From: Paragorgia papillata
Lineage: Eukaryota > Cnidaria > Anthozoa > Scleralcyonacea > Coralliidae
NCBI GenBank assembly: GCA_035771165.1
Contig: JAWNZC010000291.1
Span: forward strand, 1,323,001 to 1,387,000
Direction: 5' to 3'
Length of the DNA: 64,000 nt
Positions 1 to 11,000 of this stretch are shown piece by piece. The number at the start of each line of letters is the position of its first letter. Position 1 is the first letter of the stretch. The notes under the pieces are model-generated. The model had not been told where the DNA came from. It did not search any database and saw only the letters and a program-made list of their open reading frames with translations. Made by a program: the position numbers and the translations under genes.

Positions 1-129
1 CTTCACAGCGTGGCTGCTTTCAATATATCATATTTGAGCAGATATTGCGGCATGCATTCTAAAATATATCACTTTACATATTTTTCTTTTCTCGAATAAT
101 AGATTAGTTATTCCACATATTATATATAT

Positions 130-205
130 ATATATATATTATATATAGTTTCGAGCGAAGGTCCTTGGCTTCGTAAGAGAGAAACGCGAAACGTTAGACT
201 CCTTA
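130..205 (-). repeat. Degenerate Penelope-like element end
   Basis: An AT dinucleotide run is followed by a segment matching, with gaps, the GTTTCGAGCGAAGG motif found again near 1546, 10591 and 31290. Those copies flank Penelope-like remnants and carry a hammerhead-like core on the minus strand. Here the core is disrupted by an insertion, so it is only a remnant. The rest of 206-900 contains no gene I can support; around 770-850 there is a short GCGTGAG-rich repeat. Confidence 0.4.
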
Positions 206-913
206 TACAGACCTCTCAAACTTTGAAATTTGTGGTGGAGTGAGATTTGGAACGACACTCGCCTAGGGGAGTCCGGGGCCGGCATGCCCCCCCTGAAAAT
301 TTTTGAATCTCAAATGTCTGAAATGCCATTTTCCTGCATTTTGAGAGCACTTTGAAATGAAAGCTAAAGCATTTACGTTCTTCAATCAACTTGAATCCCA
401 ACGCGTGTATGATATATATTTAGTTAATTTAAAAGATACTTACAATTTCAGCATTTGACAGATAAGATGATTGGTCTAAAATAGTATATAATGGCTAGCG
501 TACAAATAAAATGGCTTATTGACCCATTTCTTACCCAAATATCGAAATACAAAAGGTTTAATTGTCTAGACAGGCCTAAGAAATGGACGACAAGAAACAA
601 GTTGCTGATGTGAATGATTTTGGCATCTGTCTTCTCTGGAACTGGACTGCATTGTTATTTGTTTTAAAAAATTAACATAAATCTTCCCAGTAGTTGATTG
701 TACGATATTTTTTTCTAAAATTTAACACAAACCGAAACGTGCGTGACTGATTTACAGATAGCTGCGTGAGAGCGTGAGAGTGAAACCGAATGCGTGAGTC
801 TCACGCCGAATGCATGCGTGAAGTCTCGCGCCGAATGCGTGAGAGTTGAGAGGTCTGTATCATATTTCAGTTTGCTCTATCTATATATGGTATTGAGCAC
901 TCTCTAACATTTC

Positions 914-1327
914 GTGAACAATAACTCACTTATATATATAATTATATATATATATATAAAGAGCGTAGTCTACCAGGCTGACGTTACAACGACCGATAAC
1001 AGTGAAACAAAAAATTACCTAGGAATAACGGCTAACCATTTCAAGCAAAGATACCGTAACCACCTGAAATCTTTCCGACACGCGAAATATGCCAACGACA
1101 CTGAGCTGTCCAAACACATTTGGAAGCTAAAGATGGGAAAGCGAGACTATCGTATCAAGTGGTCCATAATCAAGCATGTAGCGGCGTACAAACCAGGACA
1201 AAAACGATGTAACTTATGCCTAGAGGAAAAACTTCTACTGATGAAAGTAAAGAAGAAACACTTCTTAAATAAACGAACTGAATTTTTTTCAAAGTGCAGA
1301 CATGTAACAAAACACCTACTAAACTAA
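914..1327 (+). mobile_element. Penelope-like retroelement, GIY-YIG endonuclease C-terminal fragment
   Basis: The open frame encodes the C-terminal endonuclease part of a Penelope-like element. Recognisable features are an early VVYQADV strand, the YLGI variant of the YIG signature, a following RYRNH helix, the TELSKHIWKLK segment, and a late Cys cluster ending in a short basic tail. In intact elements this domain follows a reverse transcriptase, and it nicks target DNA. No reverse transcriptase is present upstream, so the copy is 5' truncated, and the first usable codon is not ATG. The conserved part starts near 959. A hammerhead-like motif lies 45 bp downstream. The copy is very probably non-functional but fairly young, because the frame is intact to its stop. 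Confidence 0.8.
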
Positions 1328-1371
1328 TGACGTACCAATGTAATATAATGTATAGTAGAACGTAAATCTGT

Positions 1372-1417
1372 CAGTTGCCTGAAGATCGCGTAAGCGTGAA
1401 ACTCAGAGTAGCGACTC
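1372..1417 (+). ncRNA. Hammerhead-like ribozyme motif downstream of the Penelope-like ORF
   Basis: The strand reads stem I CAGTTGC, core CTGAAGA, stem II CGC-GTAA-GCG closed by a U/U mismatch, core GAAA, a short self-complementary ACTC/GAGT stem III with a one-base loop, then A1410 and the stem I partner GCGACTC with one G-U pair. All invariant core positions are present because CUGANGA allows A at position 7. Cleavage would be after A1410. Penelope-like elements are known to carry hammerheads with very short stem III that may act as dimers. Activity is inferred only. Confidence 0.55.
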
Positions 1418-3790
1418 AGCATTAAACTCAATTATATTTCGCTCTGCCTATAATGGTATTGAGCGCTCTTGAACCTTACGCCAACTTAGTGACCTTTATG
1501 CTACATACTGTTTACTTTTTGGTATATATATATATATATTATATATAGTTTCGAGCGAAGGTCCTTCTAAGAGAGAAACGCGTTAGACTATATTTCGCCT
1601 GTTGTTTCAACACTGCCTACGCAGCACGCTACTTTTGACCACGTGTTTTGACTCACAACATGACGCTATCGCTAGCTTCATTTTGCAAGGCTTCAAATCG
1701 CCACTAGAAGTCTCTCAACTGACCGGAAGGTAGATAACATGTCAGAAGTATTTATTTCCGAAAATAGAAGTTAAAATACGGCAATAACCAATTTCCAAGG
1801 CTATATAAACGCCATGTGTTAGTACTTAGTATTAAATAACGTTTTCATTATAAAATATGTTGTCCCTTCTGGACTCTGGTGTAAGATTCTATTATGTTTT
1901 TCAAACGTTGTACTGATAACTACAGTATATAATATAATGCTTGCATTCAAGTTCTTAACAAGTAAAGTGGCAGATTAATGAAAAGGGGAAGCAAAGCTAA
2001 CTTCAATAACGCGGCGGTCCGACTGATTGATAACGCAAAAAGATATGTACTTCCTCATTGCACCATGTGAACCCTTGCATGGAATGCGTGATACGTGCGT
2101 CAGCAAAAAGTTATGTACTTCCTCATTACACCATGTGACTGTGACTGCCTATCTCGCCTGTGTAGATTTTCCATATTCCTAATCCTAGGGTTCTCCTCGG
2201 GTTCTCCTCAGCAAAATTGCAATGTATTTTGGCTTTACAAAATTTCATCTTCATGGAATTTTTCGCTGTCAAACTTACAGGAAGTAACGTCGACAAAGAA
2301 ATGAGCTTTTACAATACAATACAATAAATCCAATAAATCTTATTTAAACACGATTGAAATTAACTCTTTCCTGTCCGAATCGGTCTTTAGTATTTTATTC
2401 TGGCTATATAACGCCAGCCGATTTTATTCTCTTCTGGGGAAGAAAAAAACAACTCAATTGAACCAAGTTATGAAATGCAGTGGTGGATCAAGGGGAGGGC
2501 CGATTTTTGGGGCGCAAAAATCATTCCAAAAATCGTCAAAACCTACGACTATAAGAAACTTGTAAATTAATTTCTAATCTTCAATCTAAACTTTGAAATC
2601 ATTGTTTGTGAATACCTTAGAAATAGAACCAGAGTTCCAGAAAAGTAGGTTGAGTATCATAGTTAAACACAAACAATTTTGGCAACTGATAGTAGCCAGC
2701 TGGTTGCTAGTCACATTCCAGTTGCTATTCCGATTTTTCTAGTGTCTTTCTGACTTTGGTGGGGTGGGGGGGGGGGGGGGGGATGTGAGTCAGCTACTAA
2801 TATGCTAGGGGCCCCGCTCATGCTTGATCCGCCCCTGATGAAATGTCCATAGCTAGGGAAACATTTCAATACTCCTCCCACATATATGCACCGTACAACC
2901 CAATGCAACCAAATAATCATATTACAGGAAGAAAAAAAGGTAAGAAAACACTGTACATCCCAATAAAATTTAAAACAATCTTCTTGCCTATGTGCAGTTT
3001 GCACAGATTCCGCCTCCTACCAAAGGTGGTAACATCCGTTACAGAATCATTAAGGTCTACAGAGATCGCATTCCAAATAATATGTATTGAAGCGCGAAAT
3101 GAACATTTACGAAAGAATCTTTACAACACAAAGAGTATTCAGAACATTATGGAACTATTCGGCACTTAGTGCCACTAACCCCAAAACGTTTTTTGCACGA
3201 ATAAACATCGCCAATCCAAATGATGAAGAATGCAATATAAATTAACTAAATTGGTAAAATCCTCTTGATTTAAGAATCGATTGAAGTGGCGATAATGACG
3301 GACACGACGGAGCACTTGGGAGACTGCGTCGAGAAGGGTTTGTGACGTAATACCAGGAATTCTATATATTTTTTTACTGTAAAGTAAATAGGAAAGAACG
3401 TACCCAGGTTACGTTTATAGCCAGTTTGGCGATATTTTTCATTTTAATTCTTTTATTATAGTTCCAGTGTACTACACTTCATAGATTTTTGAAGACAAAT
3501 TCCTGGTATTACGTCATACGCATCCTATACCCATTCCCCTCACTACTCCGCCATGGGACAAACAGATGCGAAATTTTGCAAGTTTGAAGGGGCATAAAAA
3601 ATGAAAGAAGTGTTCAATAACAGAAAAGATATGTTGGTGCTAATATACTCAACAAGGGCTATTTGAATCCCGAGAAAAATTTTTGGGGGTTAGTGGTTAA
3701 TTCTCTTCATCTTGCGTAAATACAAGAAATAACGAGAAAGAGGCACGAGTGGCACAAGCTGATGCGCGCTGTAAACCCAGTCGAATAGGG
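1418..3790. other. Non-coding stretch with repeat debris
   Basis: No convincing exon was seen on either strand. The stretch holds a second degraded Penelope-like end at about 1525-1590, TATA-rich and TTTATT-rich sequence, a G-run at 2761-2782, and paired GGATCAAGGGGAGGG and GATCCGCCCCTG ends at roughly 2485-2836 that resemble a short hAT-like foldback element. The short ORFs here show no recognisable domain. Confidence 0.5.
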
Positions 3791-3832
3791 TTAATACTCG
3801 GATGAGTAATCAGATATTGAGGGAAGCACAGA

Positions 3833-4393
3833 CAGTGCTGTAAATGTTACATAATTTTTGTAACTAGTTACAGCTACATCGTTAGAAAAGTAACTAGTTA
3901 CCGATAAAAGTTACAATGAAAAGAAAGCAACTAGTTACAGTTACAAAGTTACTTCAAAAATTTTGTAACTAGTTACAAAGTTACATTCCTTTGTCCGTGT
4001 TACTAGAATCAACAAAGAAATTACTGGTTTTTAGATGCCAGTACCATAATTATGTTTTTACAGCTAAATGCCTAAATATAGTTGTCACTAAGCAGAAATA
4101 GTCAAATGTGTACATATTGTACCTTAATTATTATATCAAAACCATTTTTATCAAGAAAGAATGACATCCTCAACTGAATATCAGTAACTATACGAGTCAC
4201 GTTTTTGAACCAAATATTGTAACTAGTTACAGTTCTTTAAAAAAGTAACTAGTTATAGTTACTTCTTCAAAAAGTAACTAGTTATGGTTACAGTTACTTC
4301 TTCAGAAAAAGTAACTAATTTCAGTTACAGTTACTTAAAAATGTAACTAGTTACTGTGACTAGTTACTTGTAACGAACTTACTCACAGCAGTG
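3833..4393. mobile_element. hAT-like non-autonomous element (CAGTGCTG ends), copy 1
   Basis: The element begins CAGTGCTGTAAA and ends with the imperfect complement CTCACAGCAGTG. Its interior is rich in repeated AAGTAACTAGTTAC-type words and carries no coding frame. An inverted copy lies at 42708-43280, with the same ends and interior. The element is bracketed by a 42-bp imperfect direct repeat at 3791-3832 and 4395-4436, much longer than the 8-bp target duplication expected for hAT elements. Confidence 0.6.
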
Positions 4394-4436
4394 GTTAGTA
4401 CTCGGATGGGTAATCAGATATTGAGGGAAGCACAGA

Positions 4437-5019
4437 AAATAGTGTTCCAAAACCGAAAACAATATTCCAAGCAGATCGGATTCTCCATGTAAACATGTGC
4501 CAGGATTGACTTCACTCTAAGATATATTGCAATTTTCCTCAGGAGTATGGGGCGCCAAATGTAAAAAAAATGTTTATCGATGCGTTTATCGAGCGTCTGT
4601 TGTGACGCATGCCTTCTGGCGTTGGGAGAGTAAAGCCCTGTTTAACAGTCCAATCGGATCGAAAAACGCGAGTGAAGTCAATCTGGGCGCATGTTTACAT
4701 GGAGAATCCGATGTGCTTGGAACAATGTTTTCGGTTTTGGAACACTATTTTCTGTGCTTCCCTCAATGTCTGCCATTTAGAACAGAGAAAAGTAGAGTAC
4801 AACTTTCCCCGGGGTCCCACCGCGGGCCATTTTCACCTGCTTTTCATCCCCATTGCAGGGAATTAGCACCATTTTTCGAAAACATTTCAAATGCCCGGGG
4901 GTCGGCCACGGAGGGGACGACGGGCACGCTTGGATTTGATTGTTACATTATTACTACAAACAAAATATCTAATACAAAGTTGTTAGCTCAATAATATTCT
5001 TTTGGCCTTGCTATGCAGG
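4437..5019. other. Non-coding stretch downstream of the Cys-rich gene
   Basis: This contains a GC-rich segment around 4800-4925 related to the ends of the foldback element at 56942-57688. The ORF through 4527-4994 crosses these repeats and shows no domain. No clear AATAAA for the minus-strand gene ending at 5020 was found; AATAAT-like words are present. Confidence 0.4.
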
Positions 5020-8000
5020 TTACAAGAAGTTCTTTAGAAGAACGGAAACGAGAAGTAAGAGAACTGGGGCCGAAAGTGCCTTGGCTAAAGATTTGTCTTT
5101 CTTGCTTTCGTTTGCCACGATTTCCTCGAACGTTTCGACTACGTTGTTGCGGTTGGTGTCTTGTCCAGTGCTTTTGCAAGGCTATAAAAAGGTGAAAGAA
5201 AATAGTAAAAATTATACAATATCCTAGTCGCTATGCGTGTTTTCATTGGTTGTTGGACACATGGATCACGTCAGCTGACTTGCTTTTTTCCTTTTTCATG
5301 CCTCAAAATCCGTCAAGAGTTTCGATAACAAACCTTTTAAATTTTTATTGTATAAAACTAATAGATTCCATTTTTTTGTTGTCTGTTCAGTTATAGATGC
5401 ACAGAAGACGTCACAACGTGGTAAGAACATCAGTGACCCACTTGACTACGTCTCGTGGACCACTCGTTGTGGCATCATCTGTGCATCTATAACTGAACAG
5501 ACAACGGCAAAATGGAATCTATTTGTTAAATAGAGCATGCTAGGTATAAGAAGAAAATTGTGAAGCAACGCAAGGATTGGGAAGTGGAAGGGAAAAAATG
5601 GATAGCGAAGAAATAAAAAAGGAAGCAAAAGGGGAAAAAAACAATAAAAGAGGGAAGCAACGAAAAAGAGAAAAGAAGAAAAGGAAATGTAAAGAAAAGG
5701 ACTGATAACGGGAAGCGGAGGAGGAAAAGGGAAGGAAAAGAAAAGAAAATAAAAGGGAAGAGGAGGAGGAGGAGAAAGAGGAGGAGAAAGAGGAAGAGAA
5801 GGAGGAGGAGAAAGAGGAGGAGAAATAGGAGGGAAAAGGGAAGGAGGAGAAAGAGGAGGGAAAAGGGAAGGAAAAGAAAATAAAAGGGAAGAGGAGGAGG
5901 AGAAAGAGGAGGAGGAGAAAGAGGAGGAGGAGAAAGAGGAGGAGGAGAAAGAGGAGGAGAAGAAAGAGGAGGAGAAAGAGGAGGAGAAAGAGGAGGAAAA
6001 AGGGAAGGAAACGAAAAGAAAAGGGAAGAGGAGGAGGAGAAAGAGGAGGAAAAAGAGGAGAAGGCGGAGGAGAAAGAGGAGAGAAAAGGAAATGGAAATA
6101 AAAGGAAATAAAAAGGAAGAGAAGGAGGAGAAAGGGGGAGGAGGGGGGAAAAGGAAAGAGGAGAGGGGAAGATCGAAAGGGAAAGACGAGAAATACAAAG
6201 AAATGCAAGGGGAAAGAAAGAAAAAGAAAAAAAAAGAAAGGAAAAGAGGAAAAATAAAATACAAGGAGAAGAAAAGGAGAAGAAAAGGAAAAGAAAAAAA
6301 AAGGAAAGGAAAAAACAGAATTAAAACAAAATAAAAGGAGAAGAAAAGAAAGGAAAAGGAAAAGAAAAAAAGGGAAGAAAAGAACAAAATAAAATAAAAG
6401 GAGAAGAAGGAAAAGAAAAGGTAAAAAAAATAAAGGAAATGAAAATAAAGAAGAAAAGTAAAAGGAAAGAAAAGGAGAAGAAGGAAAAGAAAAGGTAAAA
6501 AAATAAAGGAAATGAAAATAAAGAAGAAAAGTAAAAGGAAAGAAAAGGAGAGGAAGGAAAAACAAAAGAAGAAAAAAAAACAAGAAAGGAAATGAACAGT
6601 TCTTTACAAAACAAATTAAAGTAGTTCATTTTCCCGGCTAGAACGTACCATTCCATTGCCCTGGTGCAATCTTTTTGTTTGTTTTGGATCTCAATAACAC
6701 TGTCGTCAGTTTCAGAACAATAGATAGGTTGGCACATGGTTTGCTTTATTGTCGTCATGCAGGAAGATGATAGAGCCTCGTCACCAAGCAGTTTGTTGGC
6801 TGAGTCGAGAGCATCGGCTGTACCCTTCAGTGATTTGGAGTGGAGCTCATAAACAGGAATATAAAAAGCAGGAACCTGTAAGAGTGGACATTCTCAAATC
6901 ATTAATTATTCCCACGGTTTCCTCGGTCCTTACTTTGTGTTTCGCGCACGAATTTGTTATTCTTTGACCCTGACCCTGAAAACACCCTAATCCCAACCCT
7001 AATCCTAACCCTGATCCCAACCCCAATCCTTACCCTAATCTCAACCCTAACCCTAATGCATATTCGTGCGCGAAACACAAAGTAATAACCGTTTCCTCAA
7101 CCGGGATCCCGGCTTGAGAGCGGAGGGACAATTTTCGCCATATAAATGCTCTGTCCCGCCTAACCGGGACGATATGACGGATACCGTTTCGAGTATTTAT
7201 TTATTTTGATTCTTAAACGAAATTTTCAAGTTGGAGAAAATAACATTAAAGTAAAGTTTGAGATGACTTCTTTCAATTATGAAAGTTTCAGGGCGAATAA
7301 TTGAAGGAAAGTATGTTGTATTAACGTTTGAAAAATAGGTTTTTGGCTTAGAAAGTTGAGACATATTTTATTCCACAACTAATGACATCACCAGGGCCTA
7401 CATGAATTCTTATTGTCATCAGACAAACTGTTCAAAACACTTTTTAGAAAATTAAATTCTCAGGGGAAAAGATGTGTCAAATTTATTCATACCGGGTTAT
7501 TTGTTTTAAAATATACAGTCCATGCCGTATCAAACTTGGTCGTCTTAACAGTGATTAGGAATATACTGTCAATTTTTGACAACTGATATTCGTGAATAGT
7601 TCACTTATGAAATTCGAAATTTCTGACTACAAAATGAACGACAAAATAATGACTGTACTTTTCTCTGTTTATGTACACGGCATTGTGCCAAGAGCCTAGA
7701 AGGCAAAAACAATTGAGATGTGGGTTGGGTTATTGGGTTGGGTTGCATTAGTAGTCAATTTTTAGGAGGAAACCCATGGTTTCAAACACGCTAAACAAAC
7801 ATACTTCCATTTAATTGTTTGTCCTAAATCTTTTACAGTCGAAAGAAGCGATATCAAACAATACTTTGATGTTGTTATCTCCAACTTGAAAATTTCGTTG
7901 CATTGGCACTTTAAGCTGTTTATTCGATACAAATGAGTGATCACGGCTAGTAGGAGGTCAGCAGCTCTTTATAATACGTCAAATTATATTTAATAGCTCT

Positions 8001-11000
8001 GTTATTCTGTGGTTTTTATAACTTTCTCACGATCGGAAATTGCGGCCATCTGAGTCCAACTCGAGTGACAGTTTGTCCGCATTTCTTCAATGCGCAGGCG
8101 CGATATTTTACGCCATCCGACGCCATCCTGCGCAATGTCCTACGCAATCCTGGCAATGGCGTAGGATGGCGAGGAATCAAGATGCGCGAGGCGACATGCG
8201 CGAGGATAGAAACTTCAAAGGTTCCGACGCGAGTTGGACTTTTGGTCGTATTTCTATTGTGTCCAGGGTTCACCTGGATTAGCTACGCATGCGTAGAACG
8301 AATATCTTGCGTGTAAACGTCATCAATACACGCGAGACCAAGCGAGATGAATCAGGAGCGAAGGAGTGTTGTACATGTCGGTTCATACGATAAAATTAGT
8401 GAAGATAAAGTCTATTGAAGAGGATACTAGGGATATTGTAGGATATCAAGCATTTACTGACTTGAAATCAAATATGGCGGGAAAATTAGACGAAGAACAA
8501 GGTGCGATCTAGTGTCTTAAACTTATGTTAAATGACTAAAATCTGTTGTTTGTTGACCGTTTACTACCCCCAAAAGAAGTCGGGTTGTTTTTTTGGCAGA
8601 TGTGTGCACCCAATAGACCTTTAAAATGGATTTTAAAGTTCGAATCAGTCGTGGAAAGTGTACTTGACGACCGACGAGTTGACATAAAACAAACCCAATC
8701 AACTATGGAGGATGAATAAAGATCTCAACTATTGATTTTTTCTCTGTCTTGATTTTATTTTCGGCTATATATGGACAGTTCACTTGTTCTTGTTTAGTTG
8801 TTTTGCGTGCGTGCTGTGTTTAGAATTTAGTAAATTTAATTTCATCAAACTCGGCCGACAACTCACTTGAGCCAGCACGCACGTGGCCTGCGAACTGCCC
8901 CATGAAAGTGGCCAATTTTCTATGCGATTCTCGATCGTGAGCTGTGTTTGTGAAACGTCCCGCCGTCCCGGTCGCAATTGTCCGGCCTGAAAACATTCTC
9001 ATATAAACCCAGGATGAAAAACGTCCCGCTTACTTGAAAGTTTTTTTCAAGTCCCGTATTGTGGTTTTAAAACTCGCATAAACTAAATTTACATAGAAGA
9101 ATTGGTTTAGTTTAGATGTAAATGAATCCTAACGATGATTAAAATCTTTTTTTGCGGCCGAGGAAAGTATTTCGTGACACGAGGGCCCGTGTAAATAGTT
9201 CCAACTCTTTGACGTTGTCCTGCTTTTGTCTTGTTATTAAATTGCGCCTGTCACCGTCGAAAGTCACATGTCGATAGATTTACACTCCACGACAAACTTT
9301 TACACACAGAAATTAGCTGGAGAAAGTCACTATATTGTCGGATCGCGCGTTTCTGGGTAGACGTCATGTAATTCCTGGAACTAAAGCCCCGCATAGACGA
9401 CCAAGTTTTCCTTGACAAGTTTTCCCTTGACAAGTTTTATTTGTTCGTGTGTACGACACAAATTGACAAGTTTTTCCTCGACAAGGAGCCTTGTTCAAAA
9501 GCTGGTCACGCCAGCTTTTGAACAAGAAAAATTGTTCGTGTGTATAGTCGTCAAGAAAAGCTTGACACGATATTGCACAGTACGTCACTGGGCACTCATC
9601 TCCGAAGCTCATTACGTGATCATTGTCGTCAAGGAGAACTTGTCCAACCGTACACACGAGCAATTATAACTTGTCAAAGAAATTTGTTGGAAAAAACCTT
9701 GTTCATCGTACACACGAGCAAGGAAAGCTACCAAGGAACTTGTCAAGGAAAACTACCAAGGAACTTGTCAAGGAAAGCTACCAAGGAACTTGTCAAGGAA
9801 AACTACCAAGGAACTTGTCAAGGAAAGCTACCAAGGAACTTGTCAAGGAAAACTTGGTCGTCTGTGCGGGGCTTGACTAGGACAATTACTTCCCGGCGGT
9901 CATGTTTCAAAAAGACTCAGAATTATCCTCTATACGAGTGTAACAAAGTAAGAGCCAATTGAAAAGGTGGTAAGCTGACGAGAATAGTTTTGATAACGAA
10001 ATACTGACGTTTCAAGCGGAGCCCTTCATCATCATGACATTTTACTCTGATGAAGGACTCCACTCGAAACGTCAACGTTTCGTTATCAAAACTATTCTCG
10101 GCAGCTGTCAGTTAGCGCCTTTTCACTTTGCACAATTTTCTACGTTGATCTGACAATGAAATTTTAGGTAATGGAGGTTCATTACAAGCCTTCTGAATGT
10201 TTCGAAGATCACAGTCAATTATATCCCAAAAACTCACAGACCAGAAAATTTCGGTGGCTATATCAAGTTTAATTTTGAGTGGAATGTTCTTCCTGTGTCA
10301 AAAACAAAGCGTCTTTGTAAATATTGGTCCTATATTTCAGATAAACAATTTTTATATAGAGTTCCGCAAAAAGGAAGTGTATTTTTGCGTTTTATTGTCG
10401 CGTGACAATCATGAAAAGTGTCCTAAAAACATTGTTGCAATTCTCCATTGGACAACCTTATGTTTGGAATTTGATTGGCTTTCGAACAACTAGTAGGGCA
10501 TAGGGAATAAAAGTAGCGTGCTGCGTAGGCAGTGTTGAAAATATAGTAAGGTTAGATATACTGCCGAAACAGAGAACGTAGTATAGTCTAACGTTTCGAG
10601 CGAAGGTCCTTCGTCAGAGAGAAACGTAAAGAGTGTAAACAATAGCACATAGGATTATATTAGTCAAACACCAATCAAATTCAAAGCAGGAAATTGTTAA
10701 ACGGACTTCGTGAAATAAATTGACGGGATAAAGAAATTGAATTTTCGGACAATTTAGAAACTTTTGGGCGCAGAACCCGAGTCGTGCACTATACAGAACC
10801 TTGGGAAACGTAGCCTAATTATTCTCGCAACAAATTTTGGTTAAAACAACTCCTTTTCACCGCAGAACTCAACGAGTCTGTGCAATTGTATATATCTTGA
10901 TTCATGTACTTATACACGTCTGTTAAATCCTCCAACATGCAGTCCACCGCAGTCTGTTGCCTGAAACTTACAGAGGATTTCACGTAACGTTTGACGCGGA

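Noticed and set aside
4527..4994. 155-aa ORF
   Set aside because: Crosses repeat segments also found at 56942-57688 and shows no domain.
5446..6758. Long Phe/Ser/Leu-rich ORFs on the minus strand (313 and 347 aa)
   Set aside because: They are translation of the GGA/GAAA purine tract, open in several frames. Only the non-repeat part (6649-6875) was kept, as an exon with splice sites.
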